Shown here: positions 1 through 7,375 of the stretch, in pieces
How the letters are laid out: each line of letters starts with the position of its first letter
Position numbering within the stretch: position 1 is the first letter of the stretch
Assembly (NCBI GenBank): GCA_038255145.1
Contig: JBBSLP010000046.1
Span: 1 to 47,776 of the forward strand
From: WHTX01 sp038255145
GTDB taxonomy: Bacteria; Actinomycetota; Acidimicrobiia; Acidimicrobiales; CAIXPF01
DNA: 47,776 bases
Direction: 5' to 3'
The notes under the pieces: model-generated
Seen by the model: the letters and a program-made list of their open reading frames with translations, nothing else
Told to the model about the DNA's origin: nothing
The model's database searches: none
Translations under genes and position numbers: made by a program

Positions 1-47
1 AACCGGACGCATGGGCGTACCGCTGACGTAGGCGGGTGCGTCCAGAA
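1..47. repeat. 47-nt palindromic repeat, copy 1
   Basis: Begins AACCGGACGCAT and is the same length as the copies at 29802-29848 and 36809-36855. The arms GGACGCA and TGCGTCC can pair. The last few bases of the right arm have diverged. It touches the window edge, so flanking context on the left is unknown. Like the other copies it lies beyond the 3' end of a gene (rpmG, minus strand). Confidence 0.6.
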
Positions 48-150
48 GGGGACGGACCCGCTTGGCGACGACCCCAGCGCCACGCTCGGTGCAACAGCCC
101 CCGAGCCGCAGCGCCGGCTCCCGCAGCGCCACCGCTAGCGCAGCTAGCCG

Positions 151-185
151 GCCCGACGGGCGAGCGAAGCGAGCCCTTGTCGGGC
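151..185. repeat. Stem-loop containing a GCGAGCGAAGCGAGC motif
   Basis: GCCCGAC (151-157) pairs with GTCGGGC (179-185), and inner GGGC pairs with GCCC with a two-base bulge. The loop region contains the motif at 160-174. The reverse complement of 36925-36939 matches this motif at 14 of 15 positions. Confidence 0.5.
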
Positions 186-248
186 CGAACAGAAAACAGC
201 TCGCCGCAGGCGCACGATGCCCTGCCGCAGTTTCGGGTCGTGACGCGA

Positions 249-277
249 AACCGCCCGCCACCAGGTGGCGGGCGGTT
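249..277 (-). terminator. Terminator-like hairpin after rpmG
   Basis: A nearly perfect inverted repeat (ACCGCCCGCCACC, 2-nt loop, GTGGCGGGCGGT) starts 24 bases past the rpmG stop on the minus strand. There is only a short T run afterwards, as is usual for high-GC actinobacteria. It most likely ends the rpmB-rpmG transcript. Confidence 0.75.
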
Positions 278-300
278 GTCAGCCGAGCGCAGCTCCGCGT

Positions 301-465
301 TTACCGTTCCTCGCGGAACATGACGTGCTTGCGGAGCACGGGGTCGTACTTCATGAGCTCGATGCGCTCACGGGTGTTGGTGCGGTTCTTCCGGGTCACG
401 TAGGTGTAGCCCGTGCCCTCGGTCGACCGCAGCTTGATGATCGGGCGCTTCTCGTTCTTGGCCAT
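301..465 (-). CDS. rpmG: 50S ribosomal protein L33
   Basis: Encodes a 54-aa basic protein starting MAKNEKRPIIKLRSTEGTGY and ending KHVMFREER, the typical L33 sequence and length; it sits in the large subunit near the E site. It has no cysteines, so it is the zinc-free (C-minus) form. It lies 13 bases downstream of rpmB on the same strand, so the two are probably cotranscribed and end at the hairpin at 249-277. The ATG at 465 is the natural start. Confidence 0.96.
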   Translation of the reverse strand: MAKNEKRPIIKLRSTEGTGYTYVTRKNRTNTRERIELMKYDPVLRKHVMFREER

Positions 466-478
466 GTCGCCCCTGCCC

Positions 479-715
479 TCAGATCTTTATGCCGCGAGCA
501 CGAAGCTCGGAGAGCACCGTCTCGATGCCCTTCTTGTTGATGGTCTTGATGCCCTTCGTGCTCACGGTGAGCTTGACCCAGCGGTTCTCACTGGCCACGA
601 AGAAGCGCTGCTTCTGGATGTTGGGGTCCCAACGGCGCCGGGTCTTGCGGTGCGAGTGGGAGATCGTGTTGCCGAAGCTGGGCTTTCGGCCGGTGACCTG
701 GCAGATCTTCGACAT
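479..715 (-). CDS. rpmB: 50S ribosomal protein L28
   Basis: 78-aa L28, starting MSKICQVTGRKPSFGNTISH. The frame is open for 12 more codons upstream, but family length and the conserved N-terminus fix the start at ATG 715. Only one N-terminal cysteine is present (no CxxC pairs), so this is the zinc-independent type, matching the adjacent L33. In some actinobacteria such C-minus paralogs are Zur-regulated. I saw no Zur-like AT-rich palindrome upstream, and with no sign of a second copy here these may simply be the housekeeping versions. Confidence 0.96.
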   Translation of the reverse strand: MSKICQVTGRKPSFGNTISHSHRKTRRRWDPNIQKQRFFVASENRWVKLTVSTKGIKTINKKGIETVLSELRARGIKI

Positions 716-780
716 CGACGGTCCTCGGGTGGGAGTGGTTTCCCGCAGCACGCCGCGAGGGGCGACGGCACGAACGAGCG

Positions 781-786
781 AGCATA
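781..786 (-). promoter_or_regulatory. Candidate -10 box (TATGCT) upstream of rpmB
   Basis: On the minus strand TATGCT lies about 65 nt before the rpmB ATG in a short AT-richer patch of an otherwise very GC-rich region. It fits the actinobacterial TANNNT pattern. No clear -35 box is visible. Confidence 0.3.
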
Positions 787-820
787 TCGCGCCTGGGGCC
801 GGGGCCCGAAGCGCGCGGCG

Positions 821-3418
821 TCAGCTGAAGGACGCCCAGGGATCGTAGCCGGCTCCGGGGGTGCCAGCGCCAGCGGGGGCGCCCTGACCCCCGGGGGACG
901 GCGCACCGGCGGTGCTCTGGGGGTAGCTCGGGTAGCCGGGGTTGCCTCCCGGGTAGCCGCCGGGCTGGGGCGGGTAGCCCCCCGGCTGCGGCGGCGCCGT
1001 GGCCACCCCGCCCCGGAAGGCGGCGTAGGGATCCTGGTACAGGGGCTGGACGTGCACCCGGGGCAGGGGCAGGGCCAGCGGCGAGTGGTTGCAGTGGGCC
1101 TCGTTGGCCGCGGTCAGGTAGCTGCCGTACTCCTGCAGGAACCAGTCGGTGCGGTACACGGCGCCGTCCACGGTGGGGCCACGCACGCCGCGGTAGATGG
1201 CGTCGACGTCCTCGCCGGTGATGGTCAGGTTGGCCTCCAGCGCGTGGGCGATGGCGCACACGAACCAGCGGTTCTGGTCCAACAGGTCGTGGACCCGGTC
1301 CAGCAGCTCCTGCAGCTTGGCCTCGACGTCGCGGCCGAGCTCGGTCTCGAGGAACTGGCGGTCGACGCCGTCCGACGGCCGGGAGCTGACACCCGTCATC
1401 TCGGGGATGGTGACCAGGCGGGAGCCGATGGTGCGACCCATGCCGTGGAAGGCGAGCATGCGGGTGACCATGGCCGTGGCCGAGCGCAGGTCGCCGGTGA
1501 CACCGGCCGAGTTGTCGCCCCCGAAGAAGAGGCGTTCGCCGGCCAGGGAGGCCAGGAACGTCATCACGTCGATCTCGATCTCGGAGCGCCACTCGCCGAA
1601 GCGCTCCTCGACGGGGATGTCGTTGACGAAGCCGCCCACGTCGCCGCGGCGCTCGATGGTGGCCACGTCGATGATGTGGCGCTTGCGCAGCAGGTACATG
1701 GCCACGGCGTGGCAGGCCTCGTGCACGGCGACCTGGTGGCGCTCGAGCTCGGTGTACTTCCAGTCGTCGGCCTCGCCGTAGCGCTTGAGCATCTTGGCCC
1801 GCAGCACGTCGGACCAGGTGACGATCTCGCGGTCCTCACGCAGGGCGACGATCACCGACTCGTTGACGATGTCCTTGACCATGGCGCCGGTGTAGTACGG
1901 CGTGACCAGGGCCAACCGCTCCATCTGCTCGTCGGTGAGCTCGTGGCGGATCTTGTCGAAGTAGCCCTGGAAGGTGCGCTTGCGCCCCTCGACGTGGGGG
2001 TAGCCGACCTTGTACTTGCGGTCGATGCGGCCGGGGCGCAGCAGGGCGGCGTCGAGGGTGTCGGGCCGGTTGGTGGCCATGATGTGCAGGATGCGGTACT
2101 TGGGCGGCGGCTTGCGCTTCATGCCCATGAAGGACCGCAGCCGCCGGGAGAAGAAGCCCCGGGGCTTGTTCAGGCCCGACATCTCGGTGAGCAGGGCCTG
2201 CAGGGCGCCCATGCCGCCACCACCGCCGCCTCCACCCATGATGATGCCCCGCAGGTTGCGGCGCGACGTGGGGGCCGGCTCGTGGCCAGGGGCGCCGGCG
2301 AAGGCGGCCCGGTGCTCGTCCCACAGGACCGAGTTGGTGCGCTCGTCCACGTAGGTGCAGGCGTTGCAGCGGTGCTCGGCCTTCCACGAGGCCGAGGCCT
2401 GCTCGTCGAACCCGCCACCGGCGGTACCCCGGTTGCCCAGGGCGTCGGCCTCGTCGAAGAACACGACCACGCCGCCGTTGCGCAGGGCCAGCTTGCGCAC
2501 CTTGCGGTACATGTACTTGATCTTCATGGGGGCCACGCCCATGAAGGTCTGGATGAAGGCCGAGGGGTCGACGAAGACGTAGGGCTTGCCCGTCTCCCCG
2601 GCCACCGCTTCCGCCATCAGCGTCTTGCCCGTGCCCGGAGGGCCCCACAGCAGGATGCCGCTGGGCACGTAGCCGCCCTTGGCCTCGATCTCCGCCGGCC
2701 GCTCGAGGAAGTCGACCGTCTCCCGCACCCGTTCGAGCACGGGGTCCTGGCCCCACACGTCGGTGAAGCGGGTCTTGATCTCACCGGGCTTGTAGGTCTC
2801 GATGCCGCCGATGAAGAAGATGCCGAAGAAGATCACGAGCTGGAACACGCCCATGAACGAGTAGAGGAGTATCAGCCAGAACAGCGGCAGGCCGCCGGTC
2901 ATGGGGGTGAAGAGCGTGTCCCACACCCGAGTCGGTGCCGTGACCAGGGCTTCGACGAAGGACGTGTTCCACATGTAGGAGGCGATGAGGCCGGCGATGC
3001 CGATGAAGGCGACGAGCTTGACCGACCGCTGGATCCGATATCGGCTCCACGGGTTCAGCTTGCTCATCATCCGTTCCCAGCCGCCGAACACCTTGTCCTG
3101 CCAGAACAGGTTCCAGGCCGCCGAGTGCTCGCTGATCACGTAGTGCAGCTGGCGGACGGCCTCGAGACCCATCAGGCCCAGCACCCACCACTTGGCCCGC
3201 AGCTGTTCGCTGAAGGCCTCGCCCCAGCCCATGATGGGCACGCGGGCCTGGCGAAAGGCGGCCGACATCACGATGATCAGCGACAGCAGCACCAGGACCT
3301 TGATGCGGTCCCAGAAGATCATCCGGGGCCGGGTGCGGGGCTCGTCGCGGGATGGCGCCGGGATGTGCACGCCGCGGGGCGCCAGGGGCGAGGTCGGGAC
3401 GGGGAAGGGTTGGGTCAC
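821..3418 (-). CDS. FtsH-like AAA+ membrane zinc protease with insertion and Pro/Gly tail
   Basis: 865 aa, GTG start at 3418. Hydrophobic segments near residues 37-54, 135-150 and 178-205 anchor it in the membrane. The AAA+ core has Walker A GPPGTGKT (259-266), Walker B VVVFFDEAD (317-325) and the second region of homology ATNRPDTLDAALLRPGRID (about 448-466). The M41 peptidase site is intact: HEACH at 566-570 and a likely third ligand Asp643 in VTGDLRSAT. Between Walker B and the second region lies an extra stretch of roughly 110 residues with a CNAC pair (351-354), a run of nine glycines and basic segments, absent from ordinary FtsH. The last 70 residues are a PQPGGYP-type repeat tail. It follows a lipoprotein gene by 39 bases. 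It is probably a divergent FtsH paralogue rather than the housekeeping FtsH. Confidence 0.88.
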   Translation of the reverse strand: MTQPFPVPTSPLAPRGVHIPAPSRDEPRTRPRMIFWDRIKVLVLLSLIIVMSAAFRQARVPIMGWGEAFSEQLRAKWWVLGLMGLEAVRQLHYVISEHSAAWNLFWQDKVFGGWERMMSKLNPWSRYRIQRSVKLVAFIGIAGLIASYMWNTSFVEALVTAPTRVWDTLFTPMTGGLPLFWLILLYSFMGVFQLVIFFGIFFIGGIETYKPGEIKTRFTDVWGQDPVLERVRETVDFLERPAEIEAKGGYVPSGILLWGPPGTGKTLMAEAVAGETGKPYVFVDPSAFIQTFMGVAPMKIKYMYRKVRKLALRNGGVVVFFDEADALGNRGTAGGGFDEQASASWKAEHRCNACTYVDERTNSVLWDEHRAAFAGAPGHEPAPTSRRNLRGIIMGGGGGGGGMGALQALLTEMSGLNKPRGFFSRRLRSFMGMKRKPPPKYRILHIMATNRPDTLDAALLRPGRIDRKYKVGYPHVEGRKRTFQGYFDKIRHELTDEQMERLALVTPYYTGAMVKDIVNESVIVALREDREIVTWSDVLRAKMLKRYGEADDWKYTELERHQVAVHEACHAVAMYLLRKRHIIDVATIERRGDVGGFVNDIPVEERFGEWRSEIEIDVMTFLASLAGERLFFGGDNSAGVTGDLRSATAMVTRMLAFHGMGRTIGSRLVTIPEMTGVSSRPSDGVDRQFLETELGRDVEAKLQELLDRVHDLLDQNRWFVCAIAHALEANLTITGEDVDAIYRGVRGPTVDGAVYRTDWFLQEYGSYLTAANEAHCNHSPLALPLPRVHVQPLYQDPYAAFRGGVATAPPQPGGYPPQPGGYPGGNPGYPSYPQSTAGAPSPGGQGAPAGAGTPGAGYDPWASFS

Positions 3419-3457
3419 GGCCGAACCTGCCAGATCAGAGGGGGGCGGGTGTGCGGG

Positions 3458-4063
3458 TCATGCTTTGACGTTCCAGGAGTCGAGCACGACGTCGATGTCG
3501 CCCTTGTGCTCGTCGAAGCAGGTCTCGGAGCAGCGGATGAGCAGCTGGAAGATCTGCGAGGCGGACGGATCGACCAGGGCCAACTGCTCGGTCACCTCGG
3601 TCACCCCGTCCTCCCCCACCTTGGAGAAGGCGATGCGGTTCCCCTTGTAGCCACCGTCGACCTCGAGGTCGCTGTAGCGCAGCACGACCACGCCCGATCC
3701 CTCGGTGTCCTGTAGGTCGAAGGGGTCACCGTCGCCGTTGGTGGCCAACTGGCGCAGGGTGGCCAGGGACAGGGAATCGCGCTGGCCCGCAGTGAGCGTG
3801 AGCACCTGGACGACGCCGACGGGCTCGTCGGTGACCTGGTCGAGGTGGGCCAGCTCGGGGTCGCGGTCCCCGTCGAGCACCTTGAGGTAGCTGACGTTGG
3901 TGGCCGGCGTCTGGGTGTCGGGCAGGCTCAACGCCGTCCAGCTGCGGGGCAGGCGGTAGTACAGGCCCGAGGCGTCGTGTGACTGGTACGTGTAGTCGCT
4001 CGCACAGGCGACGAGCAGGAAGCCCAGGGCCAGCACACCCGCCACCCGTCGCAGGATCGACAT
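3458..4063 (-). CDS. Predicted lipoprotein of unknown function
   Basis: 201 aa. The N-terminus MSILRRVAGVLALGFLLVAC ends in a lipobox (LVAC), so it should be exported and lipidated. The mature part has no family I recognise; it carries a late RCSETC cysteine pair and looks like a mixed alpha/beta domain. ATG 4063 is chosen over an in-frame ATG 16 codons upstream because it begins the signal peptide. A TACCGT box sits 6 nt before it, suggesting a leaderless transcript. It is co-directional with the FtsH-like protease and could be its partner or substrate (inference from position only). Confidence 0.8.
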   Translation of the reverse strand: MSILRRVAGVLALGFLLVACASDYTYQSHDASGLYYRLPRSWTALSLPDTQTPATNVSYLKVLDGDRDPELAHLDQVTDEPVGVVQVLTLTAGQRDSLSLATLRQLATNGDGDPFDLQDTEGSGVVVLRYSDLEVDGGYKGNRIAFSKVGEDGVTEVTEQLALVDPSASQIFQLLIRCSETCFDEHKGDIDVVLDSWNVKA

Positions 4064-4069
4064 GTGGTC

Positions 4070-4075
4070 ACGGTA
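4070..4075 (-). promoter_or_regulatory. Candidate -10 box TACCGT, leaderless start of the lipoprotein gene
   Basis: Minus-strand TACCGT ends 6 nt before the ATG at 4063, and no Shine-Dalgarno sequence is visible. It fits a promoter whose transcript begins at or next to the start codon. Confidence 0.4.
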
Positions 4076-4221
4076 CCCAATTCCGCGTGCACGGGGAAGG
4101 CTCGGGTCCACCGTTCACATCCCGGTCACGACCGGCGCGTCCACCTCGAGGTGGTGGGGCCCCCGTCCGACCGACGACGGGGTCCGCCGGGGCCCGCGAC
4201 GTCGAGGCGGGGTGCCGGGCC

Positions 4222-4227
4222 TACCAT
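4222..4227 (+). promoter_or_regulatory. Candidate -10 box TACCAT, leaderless start of the GNAT gene
   Basis: TACCAT ends 9 nt before ATG 4237 with no Shine-Dalgarno motif between. It is one of a set of TANNNT boxes in this window placed 6-10 nt before a start codon. Confidence 0.4.
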
Positions 4228-4236
4228 CCCCAGCCC

Positions 4237-5208
4237 ATGGGTGAGCGGGCGGTGTTCGAGCGCCAGGGGTGGCCGACCCTGCCGCCGGGTTGGGACGAGT
4301 TGGTCGGCGCGTCGCCGGACATCGACCGCTTCTGCTCCGGCGCGGACTGGTCGCTGACCGCCCACGCCTCGTTCGGCCGCCGGGGTCGGCTGCACACGGC
4401 CAGCGGTGATGGTGCCGCCGTGGCGCTGGCCTGCGCCCGCACCCCGTGGCGGACCCCGGTGTTGTGCAGCCTGGACCCGGTGTGGGGCTTCGCCTGCCCC
4501 GTGGTCGGTCCCGACGCGGCCGAGGCCGCCGGCCTGGTGGCCGACCTGCTGCGGCGACCGGACGGCCGGTGGGCGGCCACGTTGCTGTCGGGCGTGGCCC
4601 CGGGTTCGGCCCGCGAAGCCGCCCTGGCCGATCGCCTGGGTCGCCGCCATCGCATCGAGGTGGGTCCGTCGATGACCCGTCGCCTGGCCGACCTCGAAGG
4701 CGGCGCCCAGACGTGGCTGGAGCGGCGGGGCCCCCACTTCCGTCGCAACCTGCGTCGGGCCCGCCGGCGGGCCGCCGACGCCGGCCTGCGCATCGAACCG
4801 GTGGTGGGTGGCGCCGAGGTCGTCGAGCGGGCCGTGGCCGTGGACCGGCGCAGCTGGAAGGGGACCCAGGGCTCGGGGCTGGCCGAGCCGGCCATGGCCA
4901 GCTTCTACGCCGGCCTGGCCCGTCGCCTCGCCCCCGCCGGCGGCCTGCGGGCCGCCTTCGCCCGCCAGGGTGGCACCGACGTCGGCTTCATCCTCGGGGC
5001 CGTGCGCGACGACACCTACCGGGGCTTCCAGCTGGCCCACGACGAGCACGTGGCCGCGCTGTCGGTGGGCAACCTGCTGCAGTGGCACCAGATCGAGGCC
5101 GCGGCGACCGAGGGCATCGTGCGCTACGACCTGGGCATGGACATGGAGTACAAGCGGGCCTGGGCCGACCTCGAGCTCACCACCCGCACCCTCGTCGTGC
5201 TCGGCTGA
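4237..5208 (+). CDS. GNAT-fold acyltransferase of the CelD/BcsL (FemAB-like) type
   Basis: 323 aa. The second half carries the hallmarks of the CelD/BcsL acetyltransferase-like family: a basic helix (FRRNLRRARRRAADAG), then DRRSWKG, GFILG with YRGFQLAHDEH, and a C-terminal YDLGMDMEYKRAW segment. Such proteins transfer acyl or aminoacyl groups in cell-surface polymer synthesis; the substrate here cannot be told. ATG 4237 is preferred to longer in-frame starts because it follows a promoter-like TACCAT box and starts the conserved part. It diverges from the lipoprotein gene. Its stop codon lies inside a 14-bp tandem repeat. Confidence 0.75.
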   Translation: MGERAVFERQGWPTLPPGWDELVGASPDIDRFCSGADWSLTAHASFGRRGRLHTASGDGAAVALACARTPWRTPVLCSLDPVWGFACPVVGPDAAEAAGLVADLLRRPDGRWAATLLSGVAPGSAREAALADRLGRRHRIEVGPSMTRRLADLEGGAQTWLERRGPHFRRNLRRARRRAADAGLRIEPVVGGAEVVERAVAVDRRSWKGTQGSGLAEPAMASFYAGLARRLAPAGGLRAAFARQGGTDVGFILGAVRDDTYRGFQLAHDEHVAALSVGNLLQWHQIEAAATEGIVRYDLGMDMEYKRAWADLELTTRTLVVLG

Positions 5209-5252
5209 CCGTGCTCGGCTGACCGTGCTCGGCTGACCGTGCTCGGCCGACG
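5197..5252. repeat. 14-bp tandem repeat spanning a stop codon
   Basis: Three identical units GTGCTCGGCTGACC (5197-5210, 5211-5224, 5225-5238) and a fourth diverged unit (5239-5252). The first unit contains the last codons and the TGA of the GNAT gene, so each further unit re-creates the stop. The array fills most of the short convergent gap to the esterase gene. Confidence 0.85.
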
Positions 5253-5267
5253 GTCGCCCTGGGCTGC

Positions 5268-6170
5268 TCAGCGGGCCAGGCGGGGCGCCAGCCAGGCGCC
5301 GATGCGGGCCACGGCGTCGTCGGCCTCGGGCATGGCCCCCGCGGCGATCTGGAACACGTGCTGCATCTCGGGGAACACGTCGAGGCGCACGTCGACGCCG
5401 GCGGCCCGGGCCTTGACGGCCAGGCGGCGGGCGTCGTCGAGCAGGGTCTCCTCGTCGCCGACCTGGATGTAGAGCGGCGGCAGACCGGCCAGGTCACCGT
5501 GCAGGGGTGAGGCCAGGGGGTCACGGGCGTCCTGGCCCTGGAGGAACACGTCGGCCATGACCTTGAGGCCGGCCTGCTGCACCATCAGGTCGACGTCGGC
5601 CCTGGTCGTCATGGTCTCCCCCGCCCCTTCGAGGTCGACCCAGGGCGACATGGTCACCGCGGCCGCGGGCAGGGCCACGTCCTCGTCGCGCAGCTTGATG
5701 AGGGTGGCCATGACCAGGCCACCGCCGGCCGAGTCGCCGGCCAGGGCCATCCGGGAGGGTACGAAGCCCTTGGCGAGCAGCCAGCGGTAGGCCGTGGTCG
5801 CGTCCTCGACGGCGGCGGGATGGGGGTGCTCGGGGGCCAGGCGGTAGTCGATGGCCAGGGCCCGGCAGCCCACGGCCCGGGCCACGTGGCCGACGAGCTT
5901 GCGGTGGCTGTCGACCGAGCACAGCACGTAGCCGCCACCGTGCAGGAACAGCAGGACCTGGTTGGCCGCCGCCCCCTCGGGCTCGATCCACCGCCCGGGT
6001 ATGCCGGCCACGTCGACCGGGGTGTAGGTGACGCCTTCGGGTTCGCTGGTGACGGCGCCGAACTGCTCACCGGCCTCACGCTGCTGGGCCAGCGTCGGGC
6101 GGCCCTCGCTGATCTGGGCGCCGAACTGGCGCATGGCGTCCTTGAGCGCCTCTGCCTGCTGGCTGGCCAT
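5268..6170 (-). CDS. Alpha/beta hydrolase, hormone-sensitive-lipase type esterase
   Basis: 300 aa, the usual family length. The oxyanion motif HGGG is at 77-80 followed by Y, the nucleophile elbow GDSAGG has Ser147, the acid lies in VGDEETLLDD (239-246) and the catalytic His is 271 (EMQHVF). The DYRLAPEHPHPAA stretch is typical. It probably hydrolyses short-chain carboxyl esters in the cytoplasm. The ATG at 6170 has a good ribosome site (GAGGGGG) before it. It lies downstream of the OpuC-type ATPase gene's 3' end on the same strand but 52 bases away, so cotranscription is possible. Confidence 0.9.
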   Translation of the reverse strand: MASQQAEALKDAMRQFGAQISEGRPTLAQQREAGEQFGAVTSEPEGVTYTPVDVAGIPGRWIEPEGAAANQVLLFLHGGGYVLCSVDSHRKLVGHVARAVGCRALAIDYRLAPEHPHPAAVEDATTAYRWLLAKGFVPSRMALAGDSAGGGLVMATLIKLRDEDVALPAAAVTMSPWVDLEGAGETMTTRADVDLMVQQAGLKVMADVFLQGQDARDPLASPLHGDLAGLPPLYIQVGDEETLLDDARRLAVKARAAGVDVRLDVFPEMQHVFQIAAGAMPEADDAVARIGAWLAPRLAR

Positions 6171-6222
6171 GGCTCCCCCTCACCGGCGGCGCCGTCACCC
6201 CCGCAACGGCCCGGGCCCAGTC

Positions 6223-7323
6223 TTACCCAGCCGCGTCGACCCGTGCCGCGGCGACGACCTGGTCGGGACCGACCACGCCGAGGAAGGTCCCCTCGTCGTC
6301 GGCCACGCCGAGCACGCCGTCGACATCGAGCAGGTGGACGAGGACCTCGCGCAGGGTCGTGCCCAGGACGACCTCGGCCGTGGCCGTCTCCAACCGGGCC
6401 CGGAAACGGCCCGTGGCCTGGTCCTCTCCCCCTCGCAGCCAACCGACCAGGCGACGGCCGTCGACCACGGCCACCCGCTCGACGGGCGACGCGGCCAGCA
6501 GTTCCTGGGCGTCGCCGAACGTCGAGGTGTGGGCCACGGTGGGGACGGTCAGCAGGTCACCGCGGGACAACCCCACAACCGCCAGGCGCTTGACCGAGCG
6601 GTCACGGCCCACGAAGGACTCCACGAAGGGGCTGGCCGGCCGGGCCAGCAGGGCGTCGGGCGAGTCGATCTGCTCGAGCACGCCGCCCATGGCCATCACC
6701 GCGATGCGGTCCCCGAGGCGCACGGCCTCGTCGAGGTCGTGGGTGACGAAGACCACGGTCTTGCCCAGTTCCTCCTGCAGGCGACGGAACTGGTCCTGCA
6801 ACAGGGTGCGGGTGACGGGGTCGATGGCCCCGAAGGGCTCGTCCATGAGCAGGACGGGGGGGTCCGCAGCCAGGGCCCGGGCCACCCCCACCCGCTGCTG
6901 CTGGCCCCCCGAGAGCTGGTGGGGGTAGCGACCGCGGTAGCGGTCGGGGTCGAGGTCGACGAGGGCCAGCAGCTCGTCGACCCGACGTTGGATGCGGTGG
7001 CGGTCCCAACCCAACAGCTTGGGCACGGTGGCCACGTTGGCCGCCACCGTCTGGTGGGGGAACAGCCCGACCTGCTGGATGACGTAGCCGATGCCCCGGC
7101 GCAGCTCGACGGGGTCCTTGCTCATGACGTCGACGCCGTCCAACAGGATGCGGCCCGACGTGGGCTCCACCATGCGGTTGATCATGCGCATGGTGGTCGA
7201 CTTGCCGCAGCCCGAGGGCCCCAGCAGCACGCACACCTCACCCTCGGCCACCTTGAGGGTGAGGTCGGCCACGGCGACCTGGCCATCGGGATAGCGCTTG
7301 GTCACGCGGTCCAGCTCGATCAT
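6223..7323 (-). CDS. Osmoprotectant ABC transporter ATP-binding protein with CBS domains
   Basis: 366 aa, OpuCA/ProV type. Walker A GPSGCGKST, the signature LSGGQQQRVGVARAL, Walker B VLLMDEPFGAID and the H-loop VTHD are all present in the first 240 residues; the remaining 120 residues form a CBS pair (VERVAVVDGRRLVGW and GVLGVADDEGTFLGVV), the ionic-strength sensor in homologues. The start is ATG 7323, which begins the usual MIELDRVTKRYPDG. The open frame continues far upstream into the divergent permease gene and is not used. A TAGGGT box lies 10 nt before the ATG. It energises the two permeases encoded divergently at 7376-8793. Confidence 0.93.
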   Translation of the reverse strand: MIELDRVTKRYPDGQVAVADLTLKVAEGEVCVLLGPSGCGKSTTMRMINRMVEPTSGRILLDGVDVMSKDPVELRRGIGYVIQQVGLFPHQTVAANVATVPKLLGWDRHRIQRRVDELLALVDLDPDRYRGRYPHQLSGGQQQRVGVARALAADPPVLLMDEPFGAIDPVTRTLLQDQFRRLQEELGKTVVFVTHDLDEAVRLGDRIAVMAMGGVLEQIDSPDALLARPASPFVESFVGRDRSVKRLAVVGLSRGDLLTVPTVAHTSTFGDAQELLAASPVERVAVVDGRRLVGWLRGGEDQATGRFRARLETATAEVVLGTTLREVLVHLLDVDGVLGVADDEGTFLGVVGPDQVVAAARVDAAG

Positions 7324-7333
7324 GGCGGTCCCG

Positions 7334-7339
7334 ACCCTA
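7334..7339 (-). promoter_or_regulatory. Candidate -10 box TAGGGT for the OpuC-type ATPase gene
   Basis: Minus-strand TAGGGT, 10 nt before the ATG at 7323. With the plus-strand TAGGGT at 7362-7367 it forms a compact divergent promoter pair in a 52-bp intergenic region. Confidence 0.45.
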
Positions 7340-7361
7340 GCCCCGGCCGCTCGGACATCGA

Positions 7362-7367
7362 TAGGGT
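7362..7367 (+). promoter_or_regulatory. Candidate -10 box TAGGGT for the OpuC-type permease gene
   Basis: TAGGGT ends 8 nt before ATG 7376 and no Shine-Dalgarno sequence is present, so the mRNA is probably leaderless. Confidence 0.45.
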
Positions 7368-7375
7368 CGCCGCCG

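Larger units (their letters stand above)
1..300. other. Gene-free 3' region of rpmG with stacked hairpins
   Basis: No convincing coding frame or RNA gene is visible. From left to right it holds a copy of the 47-nt palindromic repeat at the very edge (1-47), a GCTAGC-GCA-GCTAGC element (134-148), a stem-loop at 151-185 (GCCCGAC paired with GTCGGGC, inner GGGC/GCCC) whose loop carries the motif GCGAGCGAAGCGAGC, and the rpmG terminator hairpin (249-277). A closely related 15-nt motif, in inverse orientation, lies at 36925-36939 beside another copy of the 47-nt repeat. Confidence 0.6.

Noticed and set aside
716..820. A Zur operator before rpmB, as expected for zinc-free L28/L33 paralogues in some actinobacteria
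   Set aside because: No AT-rich Zur-like palindrome is visible in the upstream region; these may be the housekeeping genes.
413..3715. An uninterrupted plus-strand frame of about 1100 codons opposite the FtsH-like and lipoprotein genes
   Set aside because: Its product has no domain, is dominated by Gly, Val, His, Ala and Asp, and mirrors minus-strand codons. Long antisense frames are expected at this GC content.
5197..5252. The tandem arrays here and at 25634 as CRISPR or phase-variable coding repeats
   Set aside because: There are no spacers between the 14-bp units, and the first unit already contains the stop, so copy-number change cannot alter the protein.
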